Assembly: GCF_001434975.1 (NCBI RefSeq)
Contig: NZ_AZEL01000002.1
Span: 1 to 58,447 of the forward strand
DNA length: 58,447 nt
Direction of reading: 5' to 3'
Origin: Lactobacillus gallinarum DSM 10532 = JCM 2011
GTDB taxonomy: Bacteria > Bacillota > Bacilli > Lactobacillales > Lactobacillaceae
Every line of letters begins with the position of its first letter. The first letter of the stretch is position 1. This document shows, piece after piece, positions 36,299 through 46,016 of the stretch. The notes under the pieces were generated by a model that saw nothing but the letters and a program-made list of their open reading frames with translations, was not told where the DNA came from and did not search any database. A program made the position numbers and the translations under genes.

Positions 36299-37422
36299 AT
36301 GAAAATTAAAGCAGCTGTTGTAGAAAAAATGGGCGATCCTTTTGTAATCAAAGATGATATTGAACTACATGATGTTGGTCCAACAGATGTCCAAGTTCAT
36401 ATGGTTGCCAGTGGTATTTGTCACTCAGACGAAGCCATTAGAAAAGGTGATGCTTCACTTGGCTATCCTGTAATTCTAGGTCACGAAGGTGCCGGAATTG
36501 TTGAAAAAGTTGGTTCTGAATTGCAAAACTTAAAACCAGGTGACCACGTAGTAATGGCCTTCTACGCAGATGGTCTTTGTGATAAGTGTCTTGAAGGTAT
36601 TCTCCAACTCAATGTCGTAATTATGCTAAATATAACTTATCAGGCACTCGTTTTGACGGTGATGACCAATTCCAAGAAAATGGCAAACATATTTCAGACA
36701 TGTTCAATCAATCATCATTTACCACTACTACGGTTACTAACCAAAGAAACTGCGTTAAGGTTGATGACGATGTTGACCTTCGCAAGGCCGGTCCTTTAGG
36801 TTGTGGTTACATTACCGGTTCAGGTACTGTTTTCAATACTTTGAAGCCTCGTCCAGGTCAAACAATTGCTGTCTTTGGTACTGGTGCCGTAGGTCTTGCA
36901 GCTATGATGGCTGGTAGAATTTCTGGCTGTACTAGAGTAATTGCAGTGGATATCGTGCCTTCACGTTTGGAATTAGCCAAAGAATTAGGTGCAACTGCTG
37001 CTATTAACTCTAAAGAAGAAGATCCTGTAGAAAAGATTAAGGAATTAACTGATGGCTATGATGTAGACTACACCGTTGATACTACTGGTTTGCCAGCAGT
37101 TATGAAGCAAGGAATTGATTCACTTGCACAAGGTGGTAATGAAGCTGCGATTGCTGTTACTCCACACAACATTGAATTCTCAACCTGGAATGATCTTTGC
37201 ACAAGTGACCGTAAGGTTGTTGGTATCAACATGGGGGATGCGATTCCCCAAATCGATGTTCCAAGATTGCTTAAATTCAATAAGCTTGGCATGTTTGATT
37301 ATGAAAAGACTGAGAGGTTCTATGACTTTGAAGATATTAGTACTGCCGATGGTGATTCAGTATCAGGCAAGACTATCAAGCCTGTTTTGATCATTGATAA
37401 AGACTATAAGCCTGAAAAATAA
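36299..37422 (+). pseudogene. Zinc-type alcohol dehydrogenase, frameshifted by a 2-bp insertion
   Basis: The N-terminal fragment reads through GICHSDEA and GHEGAGIVEKVG (catalytic zinc ligands) into CDKCLEGI, then loses frame. The dinucleotide TC is duplicated at 36601-36604; removing one copy gives GIPTQCRNYAKYNLSGTRF, the expected family sequence. It then stays open to 37422, for 373 residues. The C-terminal part has the NAD-binding FGTGAVGLAAM and PRLLKFNKLG. In the present sequence only about 102 correct residues are made before a scrambled tail, and the cofactor domain is absent. Lying beside a broken AraC regulator, the whole module appears abandoned. Confidence 0.93.
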
Positions 37423-37499
37423 ATTGTCATAAAAGTTATCGATAATTGCCAATGTAAAAATCAGCTGTATGGGTTGACTTATTGCACTAAAAAATATAA

Positions 37500-37712
37500 G
37501 CTATAAAAGAATTATCGATGACAAAGAATGAAGATTAGCAATGATCTATTGAAAGAGACTGCTTGTGTTGGTGAAAGAGCAGATAGATCGCAGTCTGTGA
37601 CACCTTTACCAGATAATGGATCGTTTTGCGAGCGTTAATCGTAGTAACCAATAAGGTGGTACCGTGCTAATCTAAGCGCCCTTGATTTATTTCAAGGGTG
37701 CTTTTTTATTTT
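37500..37712 (+). promoter_or_regulatory. T-box leader of hisS-aspS with overlapping Asp and His specifier triplets
   Basis: The T-box core AAGGTGGTACCG is at 37653-37664, followed by a terminator (AAGCGCCCTTGA 37674-37685; TCAAGGGTGCTT 37692-37703; T run). Stem I includes the distal loop GTTGGTGAAAG (37567-37577). The specifier region after it reads CTGTGACACC. GAC (Asp, 37599-37601) and CAC (His, 37601-37603) share one base, matching the two synthetase genes downstream. Which register is used cannot be told by eye. Confidence 0.88.
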
Positions 37713-37747
37713 TTAACAGGATATCAAAATATACAAAGGATGATTAA

Positions 37748-39034
37748 ATGAGAGTTCAAAAACCTAAAGGTACAGTGGACATCTTGCCTGAACAATCTGG
37801 TTCATGGCAAAAAGTCGAAGAAACTGCTAGAAACTTTTTCAATCGTGCAAATTATCGCGAGATTCGTACACCAAGTTTTGAAAACTATGAGATTTTTTCT
37901 CGTTCAAGTGGTGATAGTTCCGAAATCGTAGAAAAGCAAATGTACGATTTTAACGATAAAGGTGGTCGTCATATTGCACTTCGCCCTGAAGGAACTGCTG
38001 GTGTAGTACGTGCGTACGTTGAAGATAAGATGTATGCACCTGAAGTTGTTAAGCCATTTAACGTTTTCTACATGGAATCAACTTTCAGATATGAAAGGCC
38101 TCAAGCTGGTCGTCAACGTGAATTCCACCAAATTGGTGTGGAAAGCTTTGGTTCAAGCAACTCATTAGCCGATGTTCAAACTATCATGATGGGTCACGAT
38201 TTATTGGCTGAACTTGGCGTTAAGAACTACCAATTGCATATTAATACTTTGGGAAATGAGCAAGTTCGTAAAGATTATCACGATGCATTAGTAAATTACT
38301 TCACTCCAGTTAAGGACGAATTATCAGAAGATTCTCAAAGAAGATTACGTGATAATCCTCTTCGTATCTTGGATTCTAAGGATGATCGTGATAAGAAGTT
38401 CTTACCAGATGCACCTAAGATTCGTGATTTCTTGGATGATAATTCTAAGGCTAACTTTGAATCAATCTTGAAGATGCTTGATCAATTAGGTATTGATTAT
38501 GTGATTGATGATGATTTGGTTCGTGGTCTTGATTATTACACTGGCGTTATTTTCGAGTTCATGGTTGAAGATAAGAGTCTTTGGGAATCAGCAACTACCA
38601 TTTTGGGTGGTGGTCGTTACGATCATTTGGTTGAAGAATTCAATGGTCCACAAACTCCAGCTGTAGGTTTTGGTATTGGTGAAGAAAGATTAATGCTTGT
38701 TCTTGAAAAGCAAAATCCAGCTTTGTTTGAAAATAAAGGCATTGATTTCTTCATTACTAATATCGGTGATGGCACTGCTCAAAAGGCTATCGAAATTGCT
38801 AGAAGCTTGCGTAAGCAAGGCTTTGAAGCTGATTTTGATGTTAACCAGAAGAAGCTTAAGGGCCAATTCAAGAAGGCTGACCGTGAAGGTGCCAAGTATG
38901 TAATCACTTTAGGTGAAAAAGAACTTGAAAATGGCATCTTGAATGTTAAGCGTTTAGCTGACGGTAAGACCATTGATCTTAGCCTTGAAGATATTAATGA
39001 TATGAATAAAGTAATGAAAGAATTAAAGGACTAG
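37748..39034 (+). CDS. hisS: Histidyl-tRNA synthetase
   Basis: Class II synthetase of 428 residues. It has an N-terminal [15 protein letters not shown], motif 2 [20 protein letters not shown] (about 112-131), the histidine-specific [13 protein letters not shown] (about 260-272), motif 3 [13 protein letters not shown], and a C-terminal anticodon-binding domain (about 330-428). AAAGGATGATTAA precedes ATG 37748. aspS follows after five bases, the common hisS-aspS pair of Firmicutes under T-box control. Confidence 0.97.
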   Translation: MRVQKPKGTVDILPEQSGSWQKVEETARNFFNRANYREIRTPSFENYEIFSRSSGDSSEIVEKQMYDFNDKGGRHIALRPEGTAGVVRAYVEDKMYAPEVVKPFNVFYMESTFRYERPQAGRQREFHQIGVESFGSSNSLADVQTIMMGHDLLAELGVKNYQLHINTLGNEQVRKDYHDALVNYFTPVKDELSEDSQRRLRDNPLRILDSKDDRDKKFLPDAPKIRDFLDDNSKANFESILKMLDQLGIDYVIDDDLVRGLDYYTGVIFEFMVEDKSLWESATTILGGGRYDHLVEEFNGPQTPAVGFGIGEERLMLVLEKQNPALFENKGIDFFITNIGDGTAQKAIEIARSLRKQGFEADFDVNQKKLKGQFKKADREGAKYVITLGEKELENGILNVKRLADGKTIDLSLEDINDMNKVMKELKD

Positions 39035-39039
39035 TAATA

Positions 39040-40893
39040 ATGGAAAAAATCGAAAAAAGAACAGATTATTGTGGCAATATTACTGAAAAATATATTGGTG
39101 AAAATGTAAACCTTTATGGTTGGGTACAACGTGTACGTAACCTTGGTAACTTGGTATTTATCGATTTACGTGACCGTGCAGGTATCGTACAAATCGTTGT
39201 TAACAAGGACTCTGGTAAGAAGTTAATGGACATTGCCGACTCACTTGGTAATGAATACGTACTTCAAGTTAAGGGTAAGGTAGTTAAGCGTTCAGAAGTA
39301 AACCCTGACATGAAGACTGGTCAAGTTGAAGTTGATGCAACTGATATTATTGTTTTGAACAAGGCTAAGAATCCTCCATTTGAAATTAAGAATGGCGTTG
39401 AAATTTCGGAACAAACTAGATTGAAGTATCGTTACCTTGACCTTCGTCGTCCAGAAGTTCAACAAGCTATTATCTTACGTTCAAAAATTTTGCGTGCTAC
39501 TCACGAATTCTTTGATGAAAATGGCTTTATCGATATTGAAACTCCAATTTTAGGTAAGTCATCTCCAGAAGGTGCGCGTGACTACTTAGTTCCATCAAGA
39601 ATTTACCCAGGTAGCTTCTACGCACTTCCACAATCACCACAATTGTTCAAGCAATTGCTCATGGGTGCTGGCTTTGACAAGTACTACCAATTGGCTCGTT
39701 GTTTCCGTGACGAAGACCTTCGTGGTGACCGTCAACCAGAATTTACTCAAATCGATATGGAAATGTCATTTGCAGACGAAGAAACTATTCAAGGTTACAC
39801 TGAAGGTCTTTTGAAGAAGATTATGAAGGACGTTAAGGGCATCGACCTTAAGACTCCAATTAAGCGTATTTCATGGACCGATTCAATGAACAAGTACGGT
39901 TGTGATAAGCCTGATACTCGTTACGGTATGCTTATTCATGACTTGAGCCCAATCTTTAAGGACAGCGACTTCAAAGTCTTCTCAGGTGCAATCACTGATG
40001 GCGGTTTTGTTAAGGGTATCGCTGTTAAGAATGGTGCTAAGGAATACTCACGTAAGAAAATCGACCAAAAGGCAGAATTCATCAAGCGTTTCCATGCAAA
40101 GGGCTTAGCTTGGGTTAAGTTTGAAGGTGGCGAATTCTCAGGTCCTGTTGCTCGTTTCTTAACTGACGAAAACAAGGAAGCTTTGAAGAAAGAATTCGAT
40201 CTTGAAGGCGGAGAATTAGTTGTATTCATCGCTGATAAGTGGAAGGTCTGCTGTGACAGTTTGAACCACCTTCGTCGTGAATTTGCTAAGGAAACTGGCA
40301 TTATTCCAAAGGGCGTTTACGACTTTGTTTGGGTTGTTGACTGGCCATTATTCGAATACGATGAAGGTCTTGGTCGTTGGGTAGCAGCTCACCACCCATT
40401 CACTATGCCAGACGACAAGGGTGTAGAACTTTTGACTACTGAACCACACAAGGCACATGCTCGTAGTTACGATATCGTAATGAACGGTGACGAAATGGGT
40501 GGTGGATCAATCCGTATCCACAAGCGTTCAATCCAAGAAAACATGTTCAAGGCATTAGGCTTTACTGAAAAGCGTGCTTATGAACAATTCGGTTACTTGC
40601 TTGACGCCTTAGACATGGGCTTCCCACCTCACGCAGGTTTGGCAATCGGTCTTGACAGATTCGCTATGATGCTTGCTGATAAGGACAACATCCGTGACGT
40701 ATTGGCATTCCCTAAGAATGCTAGTGCTTCAGAACCTATGATGCACGCTCCAGCTCCAGTTGCAGATCAACAATTGAATGACTTGGGTATTGAAGTTGAA
40801 GCTAAGTATGAAGATAGTGTCAAGGCAGCTGAAAAGCGTCTTGAAGATTTAGCCGCTGAAGATGCTAAAGAAAACTCAACTTGGAATAAGTAG
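39040..40893 (+). CDS. aspS: Aspartyl-tRNA synthetase (bacterial type)
   Basis: 617 residues. The N-terminal OB-fold anticodon domain (VNLYGWVQRVRNLGNLVFIDLRD) is followed by the class II core with motif 2 FRDEDLRGDRQPEFTQ (about 222-237), the bacterial GAD insertion (about 300-410), and motif 3 GLAIGLDRFAMML (about 540-552). A charged C-terminal tail extends the usual length slightly. It is co-transcribed with hisS and ends before a strong bidirectional terminator. The class (discriminating or not) cannot be judged here. Confidence 0.97.
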   Translation: MEKIEKRTDYCGNITEKYIGENVNLYGWVQRVRNLGNLVFIDLRDRAGIVQIVVNKDSGKKLMDIADSLGNEYVLQVKGKVVKRSEVNPDMKTGQVEVDATDIIVLNKAKNPPFEIKNGVEISEQTRLKYRYLDLRRPEVQQAIILRSKILRATHEFFDENGFIDIETPILGKSSPEGARDYLVPSRIYPGSFYALPQSPQLFKQLLMGAGFDKYYQLARCFRDEDLRGDRQPEFTQIDMEMSFADEETIQGYTEGLLKKIMKDVKGIDLKTPIKRISWTDSMNKYGCDKPDTRYGMLIHDLSPIFKDSDFKVFSGAITDGGFVKGIAVKNGAKEYSRKKIDQKAEFIKRFHAKGLAWVKFEGGEFSGPVARFLTDENKEALKKEFDLEGGELVVFIADKWKVCCDSLNHLRREFAKETGIIPKGVYDFVWVVDWPLFEYDEGLGRWVAAHHPFTMPDDKGVELLTTEPHKAHARSYDIVMNGDEMGGGSIRIHKRSIQENMFKALGFTEKRAYEQFGYLLDALDMGFPPHAGLAIGLDRFAMMLADKDNIRDVLAFPKNASASEPMMHAPAPVADQQLNDLGIEVEAKYEDSVKAAEKRLEDLAAEDAKENSTWNK

Positions 40894-40907
40894 AATAAAA
40901 GACAAAT

Positions 40908-40939
40908 AAAAAAGAGCGATCGTTGGATCGCTCTTTTTT
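40908..40939. terminator. Bidirectional terminator between aspS and the aminotransferase
   Basis: AAAAAAGAGCGATC (40908-40921) and GATCGCTCTTTTTT (40926-40939) form a perfect 14-bp stem around GTTG. Confidence 0.95.
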
Positions 40940-40948
40940 AGTATGGAT

Positions 40949-42133
40949 TTATAAGTTATTAACAAAGTCAGTAATTCGACGAAGACTTTCTTGTAATTGC
41001 TCAGTTGATGAAGCGTAGGAAAGTCGAACGTATCCCTCGCCACCTTTACCAAAGTAACGGCCAGGGGTAACACCAACTTTTGCTTTTTGAGCTAATTCAT
41101 ATGCAAAGGTTTCATCATCAGTACCATATTTTTCAGGAATCTTGGCAAAGATGTAAAATGCACCCTGTGGAGTGGCCATTTCAAAGCCTAACTTCTCCAA
41201 ACCAGTTTGCATAAATTGCAAGCGACTTTCATAAATCTTGCGTGATTGAATTGGATTATCTTGGCCATTATTTAAAGCTTCTACAGCAGCCATTTGAACA
41301 TTGTCTGTTACTGAGGTTACTAAAAAGGCATTGATTTTGCGAATGCTTTGCATGATTTGCTTTGGACCAGCAATATAACCTAAACGCCAACCAGTCATTG
41401 CATATGCCTTAGATAAACCTGAAATAAGGATGTTGTGCTCAGGAATATATTCTGAAAGTGAATGGTGTTCTGCATTGCCGTAAACTAATTCAGCGTAGAT
41501 TTCATCAGTGACAGAGAAGATCTTATATTCTTTAATAACTTCAGCTAAAGCCTTCAATGTCTCTGCTGGGTAAACACGGCCGGTTGGATTAGATGGATCA
41601 GTTAAGATGATTGCTTTTGCGCCTTTACCACGACCCTCTAAAACATGACGCAAATGTTCAGGGGTTAAAATAAAGCCATCTTTCTTAGTATCAATCTGAA
41701 CAGGGATTGCACCAGTCATCTTAATTAATTGGAAATATAATGCCCATACAGGAGTAGGTACTAAAATCTTATCACCAGGATTTAACAAGGTCATAAATAC
41801 ATCGTTTAAAGCACCAGTAGCTCCGACAGTAACGCAAATTTCGCTTTTTGGATCATAATGAACACCGATTGAACGGTCAAGATAGTTGCTGATGGCGTCA
41901 AGAAGTTCCGGCTTTCCGGCTTGAGGAGCATAGTGCGAATCATCAGCTTGAATATCAGCGATGGCCGCTTGCTTAACATGTTCAGGCGTAGCAAGGTCAG
42001 GCTCACCGATAGTTAATTTGATAATACTAGGGATACCTGAAACCTTTTGATCAAATGCCCGAATTTTTGAAGCAGATAAATTATTAAGTCTTTTGTTAAT
42101 AATTGAATTTAAATCATTAGATAAATTTGGCAT
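40949..42133 (-). CDS. Class I/II PLP-dependent aminotransferase (PatA/AraT-like)
   Basis: 394 residues, full length. Motifs: LTIGEPDLATPEHVK near the N-terminus, TVGATGALNDVFMTLLNPGD (PLP phosphate region), DPSNPTGRVY with the substrate-side Asn, VTDEIYAELVYG, and the PLP lysine in ISGLSKAYAMTGWRLGY. The C-terminal YVRLSYASSTEQLQESLRRI holds the carboxylate-binding Arg. Members in lactic acid bacteria act on aromatic amino acids, aspartate or N-acetyl-diaminopimelate; specificity is not readable here. AAAGGA precedes ATG 42133. It is a single gene. Confidence 0.9.
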   Translation of the reverse strand: MPNLSNDLNSIINKRLNNLSASKIRAFDQKVSGIPSIIKLTIGEPDLATPEHVKQAAIADIQADDSHYAPQAGKPELLDAISNYLDRSIGVHYDPKSEICVTVGATGALNDVFMTLLNPGDKILVPTPVWALYFQLIKMTGAIPVQIDTKKDGFILTPEHLRHVLEGRGKGAKAIILTDPSNPTGRVYPAETLKALAEVIKEYKIFSVTDEIYAELVYGNAEHHSLSEYIPEHNILISGLSKAYAMTGWRLGYIAGPKQIMQSIRKINAFLVTSVTDNVQMAAVEALNNGQDNPIQSRKIYESRLQFMQTGLEKLGFEMATPQGAFYIFAKIPEKYGTDDETFAYELAQKAKVGVTPGRYFGKGGEGYVRLSYASSTEQLQESLRRITDFVNNL

Positions 42134-42227
42134 ATATGAAGTTCCTTTCTGTATTACTTAAATTTTATAGGACCAATTTATATATGACAACCTTTTTATA
42201 TGCAAATTAAAAAAGAAATGAACCTAG

Positions 42228-42476
42228 TCATTTCTTTGAATGCTCCAAAATTTGGTTTGGATTAATATAGATCGTTTTTTTGGTAGATAAATCTTTTAAT
42301 CTTAATGGTGAATAAGGAATCATTTTGCTAATTTGAGGCTTTTTAAGAAAAATCGGTTCGTCAACTACTTTAATTGTTTTAACTTTGGGATATGAAGTTG
42401 CTTGTTTATTAAAACTACAGGATGAAAGGGTAATCAATAATAGACAAGAAACTATTATCTTTGCTATGAATCTCAC
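42228..42476 (-). CDS. Small lipoprotein (82 aa)
   Basis: The protein begins MRFIAKIIVSCLLLITLSSCSF: a basic start, a hydrophobic segment and the lipobox LSSC, with lipidated Cys at about 20. The remaining 62 residues are basic and have no recognised domain. It starts with GTG at 42476, 12-13 bases after GGAGG, rather long spacing. It lies 94 bases downstream of the aminotransferase start on the same strand, separately from it. Its function is unknown. Confidence 0.75.
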   Translation of the reverse strand: MRFIAKIIVSCLLLITLSSCSFNKQATSYPKVKTIKVVDEPIFLKKPQISKMIPYSPLRLKDLSTKKTIYINPNQILEHSKK

Positions 42477-42579
42477 TTTTTTATTTTATCCTCCAAAATC
42501 TAACCCCTATAAATTATTCTACTATTTTCTGGAATGAGATAAAATGAAAACGAATGATTTTAGAAGAGGAACAAAAGAA

Positions 42580-43776
42580 ATGACACGAATAACAGTTTAT
42601 TTAACAGGCGGAATTGCGGCTTATAAAGCTGTTCAAGTCGTTCGTAATTTAGAAAAACAAGGGCATGATGTTTGGGTAGTGATGACCAAAAATGCAGAGC
42701 ATTTTGTAACGACTAATACTTTGGCAGCTTTAACAAAATATCCGGTTTTAGATGATTTATGGGAAAAAGAAAATGAGGCTAGCATCCCTCATGTGCACTT
42801 AGCGCGTTGGAGTCAATTAGCTTTGGTTGTCCCTGCAACAGCAAACTTTATCAGTAAAATGGCTAATGGAATTGCAGATGATGCAGCTAGTACAACTATT
42901 TTGGCAACAAAAGCACCTAAATTAGTTGTGCCTGCTATGAATGATCAAATGTGGAATAATCCTGCAACCAAGCGCAATGTATCACTTTTAAAAAGAGATG
43001 GCGTTCATGTAATGGAACCAGCCACAGGGATGCTTGCTGAAGGTTATGTTGCTAAAGGCAGAATGCCTGAACCTGAAGAAATTACAGCTTGGGTAGAGAA
43101 TATCTTGAATCAAAATAAGATCCTGAAAAATAAAACAGTCATAGTAACAGCTGGTGGAACACAAGAGGCAATCGATCCAGTTCGTTTTATTGGCAATCGT
43201 TCAAGTGGAAAAATGGGGATTGCTATAGCCCAAGAAGCAGCAGATGCTGGTGCACAAGTAAAGTTGATTTATGGCAATGTTTCAGTTGAACTACCTAAGG
43301 CAGGCAATATTGAATTGATTCATGCAGCAAGTAGTGAAGAGATGTTAACTGCAGTGAAGAGAGAATTTGAGCAGGGGGATGCTTTGGTTATGGCTGCAGC
43401 GGTAGCAGATTGGCGAATGGCAAAGGTGGCCGACCATAAATTAAAGAAAGATCCTGAGCAAAATACTTTATCTTTAACTCTAGTAAAAACTAAGGATATT
43501 TTGCGTGAAGTCGCGCGTCATAAAAAGGCAAATCAAGTAGTAGTTGGCTTTGCAGCGGAAACGAATGATTTACTTAAAAACGCACAAAAGAAATTAATGA
43601 GTAAGGGTGCAGATATGATTGTAGCCAATGATGTTTCGAAGAATGTTTTTGGTAATGATCAAGACCAAGTCGTTATTTTAGAGCAAAACAATACAAGGAT
43701 AGATAAATGGCCATTGATGTCTAAGCAGGCAATTGCGAAGGGTTTAATAAAAAAGATCGCCGATAAGCTCAAATAA
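42580..43776 (+). CDS. coaBC: Phosphopantothenoylcysteine decarboxylase/phosphopantothenate-cysteine ligase
   Basis: Bifunctional coenzyme A biosynthesis enzyme, 398 residues. The N-terminal CoaC flavoprotein domain has LTGGIAAYKAVQVVRNL, the catalytic-His region IPHVHLARW (about 70-78) and PAMNDQMWNNPA (about 118-129). The C-terminal CoaB domain has VTAGGTQEAIDPVRFIGNRSSGKMG (split: VTAGGTQEAIDPVR at about 189-202, then NRSSGKMG), AAAVADWR and GFAAETND. I choose ATG 42580 after AGAGGA; the upstream ATG at 42544 has no ribosome site. Confidence 0.96.
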   Translation: MTRITVYLTGGIAAYKAVQVVRNLEKQGHDVWVVMTKNAEHFVTTNTLAALTKYPVLDDLWEKENEASIPHVHLARWSQLALVVPATANFISKMANGIADDAASTTILATKAPKLVVPAMNDQMWNNPATKRNVSLLKRDGVHVMEPATGMLAEGYVAKGRMPEPEEITAWVENILNQNKILKNKTVIVTAGGTQEAIDPVRFIGNRSSGKMGIAIAQEAADAGAQVKLIYGNVSVELPKAGNIELIHAASSEEMLTAVKREFEQGDALVMAAAVADWRMAKVADHKLKKDPEQNTLSLTLVKTKDILREVARHKKANQVVVGFAAETNDLLKNAQKKLMSKGADMIVANDVSKNVFGNDQDQVVILEQNNTRIDKWPLMSKQAIAKGLIKKIADKLK

Positions 43777-44252
43777 TATTCATATACACATTATTTTGAA
43801 GGATAATGTAACACTTTTGTAAAATAACGCATGAAATTATGCGCAAGTGCTTTAGATGCCTACTTTTTAGCTGGTAAAAATAACATCTCAAAAATAACAT
43901 CTTAATTTACTAGATTGTTTAAATATTTAAAAATAGTATTATAAGTTGTGGGAATTAAGAGACTGAAGAGAAAGAGTTGATGAAACGTAAATCAGCTCTT
44001 TCTTTTTTTATAACTATATTTGTATATTATATATACTTTAGCTAAGCAAATAATAAAGCTATAATAGTTGCTTTATATCAATGCTTAAGCTGAAGAAAAA
44101 GATGTTGAAACCCATACGAAAAAATAAATATATGTATAGGATTTGATTATACTTTGATGTATGCTAAATATAGCATGGAAGTAAAAAGCTATTCATGGAT
44201 TGATTTTTGAAAAGTAGAGACATCTAAAACAAAGGTATAGAGGTGTGAAAGT
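43777..44252 (+). ncRNA. Gene-free region with a possible small RNA at about 43945-44010
   Basis: No coding frame is convincing. A promoter-like TTGTTT with TATTATA-type box 17 bases on (about 43915-43943) precedes a terminator hairpin: AAAGAGTTGAT (43972-43982), ATCAGCTCTTT (43992-44002) and a T run to 44010. A transcript between them would be about 65 nt. CATTAT/ATAATG near 43793-43812 may be a weak coaBC terminator. The remaining 240 bases are AT-rich and hold only the upstream region of the next gene. Confidence 0.35.
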
Positions 44253-45091
44253 GTGAAATTTGGAAAGACTTTGACGCTTAATAACGGAGTAGAAATTCCT
44301 CAAATTCAATTGGGAACTTGGTTAATCAATAATGATGATGTTAGAAAAACAGTACGCCAGGCAATTGATGTTGGCTACCGTGCCTTTGATACTGCCAAGG
44401 ACTACGGCAATGAAAGGGGAGTCGGTAAAGGTATTTGGAACTCCGATATTGAACGTAGTGATATATTTTTAACAACTAAGTTGCCAACTGCGGTTAAAGA
44501 CTATGAAGGTACTAAGGAAGCGATAGACGAAGCCTTAGACCGTTTTGGCTTGAAGTATATTGATTTATTGCTTATTCATTCACCGCAAAACCTTGGATTG
44601 AAGTAAATCGAACCAACGACCGCCATTTTGAAGGAAATCTAGAAAATTGGCGTGCAATGGAGGAAGCTGTAAAAGCAGGTAAGGTTAGATCAATTGGCAT
44701 ATCTAATTTTTTGCAAGAAGACGTGGCAAACATTGTCAATAATGGCACGATAGAGCCTGTAGTTAATCAAATTGAGGTCCATATTAATAAGGTACCAATG
44801 GATTTGATGAAATATTGCAATGATTTGGATATTAAAATTGAAGCTTATTCACCATTAGCACATGGACGATTACTTAAAGATCCGAAAATAAATAAATATG
44901 CAAAGAAATATAATGTAAGTCCGGCTCAATTAATGTTAGCCTTTGATTTACAGCTTGGATGCATTGTATTGCCAAAGAGCGATAATGTTGCGGAAATGAA
45001 AGAAAATTTGAATATCAATTTTCAAATTAGTGATGAGGATATGAAAAAATTGGTCAAGCTCAAGGAGAATGACCAAAATGTAGCTGTTTAA
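44253..45091 (+). pseudogene. Aldo/keto reductase, frameshifted by two extra A
   Basis: A GTG start at 44253 after AGAGGTG leads into MKFGKTLTLNNGVEIP, LGTWLINND, and the catalytic tetrad region FDTAKDYGNE (Asp, Tyr), TTKL (Lys) and LLIHSP (His). At 44587-44590 a run of four A replaces two. With AA the text reads HSPQPWIEVNRTNDRHFEGN and stays open to 45091, 278 residues. The C-terminal part has GISNFLQEDV, VNQIEVH, and the cofactor-binding LPKSDN. As it stands, translation stops at 44606, losing about half the barrel and the NADP site. Confidence 0.92.
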
Positions 45092-45123
45092 TAAGTATCG
45101 CGATAAGCGATACTTATTTATTT
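45090..45123 (+). terminator. Terminator after the aldo/keto reductase remnant
   Basis: AATAAGTATCGC (45090-45101) pairs perfectly with GCGATACTTATT (45107-45118), followed by ATTTT. It sits just upstream of the next gene's weak ribosome site. Confidence 0.75.
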
Positions 45124-45135
45124 TAAGAAAGAAAA

Positions 45136-45948
45136 ATGAATGAAATAAAATTAATAGCAATCGATATTGATGGGACCTTAGTTAATTCTAAAAAAGAAAT
45201 AACGCCAGCAGTTAAAAAAGCCGTTTTGGCTGCTAGAGATGAAGGTAAACAAATAGTTATTTGTACAGGTCGTCCTCTATCTGGTGCACAGCGGTATTTA
45301 GATGAACTAGGCTTAAATAAGCAAGATAATGAGTATGTGGTCAGTTTTAATGGGGCAGTAGTTGAATCAACCAATGGTCAGGTTATTTTCAAACAAGGCT
45401 TGAAATATGATGATTATATTGATCTTGAAGCAATTGCACGTAAATTGAACTTGCATTTTCACAGCGTAAGCCTAGATCGAATTTACACAGCTAATCGAGA
45501 TTTAGGACATTATACAATTTATAATTCGCGTGTAGTTAAATTAGAAGTGTCTTATCGAACTCAAGAAGAGATGCGCCACATTCCACTTATTAAATGTATG
45601 TATATTGATGATCCAGATTACTTAGATAGTAAAATTACGAGTCCATTATTTCAAAAGATGAAGGATCGGGTAGTTTTTTCTAAAACTGAGCCATTTTATT
45701 ATGAAGCGACTGCAGCCGGAGTTGATAAGGGGGCTGGACTAAGAAGACTGTGCGATTATTTGAAAATCGCTCCCAAAAATGTTATGGCTTTAGGTGATCA
45801 GGCAAATGATGCACCCATGCTAGAATATGCTGGTGTCGGAGTGGCAATGGGCAATGCAGTTGATTATACTAAAGAGCATGCCGATGCCGTAACCGCTGAT
45901 TGTGATCATGATGGCGTAGCTCTTGCAATTAATAAATTTGCAAAATAG
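45136..45948 (+). CDS. Cof-type HAD-IIB phosphatase
   Basis: A 270-residue haloacid-dehalogenase-superfamily sugar-phosphate or nucleotide phosphatase. Motif I is IAIDIDGTLVN (about 7-17, nucleophile Asp at 10), motif II VICTGRP, the C2B cap spans about 85-190, motif III Lys is in DKGAGLRRL, and motif IV is ALGDQANDAPML (about 219-230). All catalytic residues look intact. Substrates in this family vary and cannot be told here. AAGAAAG precedes ATG 45136. Confidence 0.93.
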   Translation: MNEIKLIAIDIDGTLVNSKKEITPAVKKAVLAARDEGKQIVICTGRPLSGAQRYLDELGLNKQDNEYVVSFNGAVVESTNGQVIFKQGLKYDDYIDLEAIARKLNLHFHSVSLDRIYTANRDLGHYTIYNSRVVKLEVSYRTQEEMRHIPLIKCMYIDDPDYLDSKITSPLFQKMKDRVVFSKTEPFYYEATAAGVDKGAGLRRLCDYLKIAPKNVMALGDQANDAPMLEYAGVGVAMGNAVDYTKEHADAVTADCDHDGVALAINKFAK

Positions 45949-46016
45949 ATGTTAATTTAAACAAATTAGTAGTATCTTGACTTAAGAAAAGAATACTTAA
46001 ATAGAAGTTAATAAAG

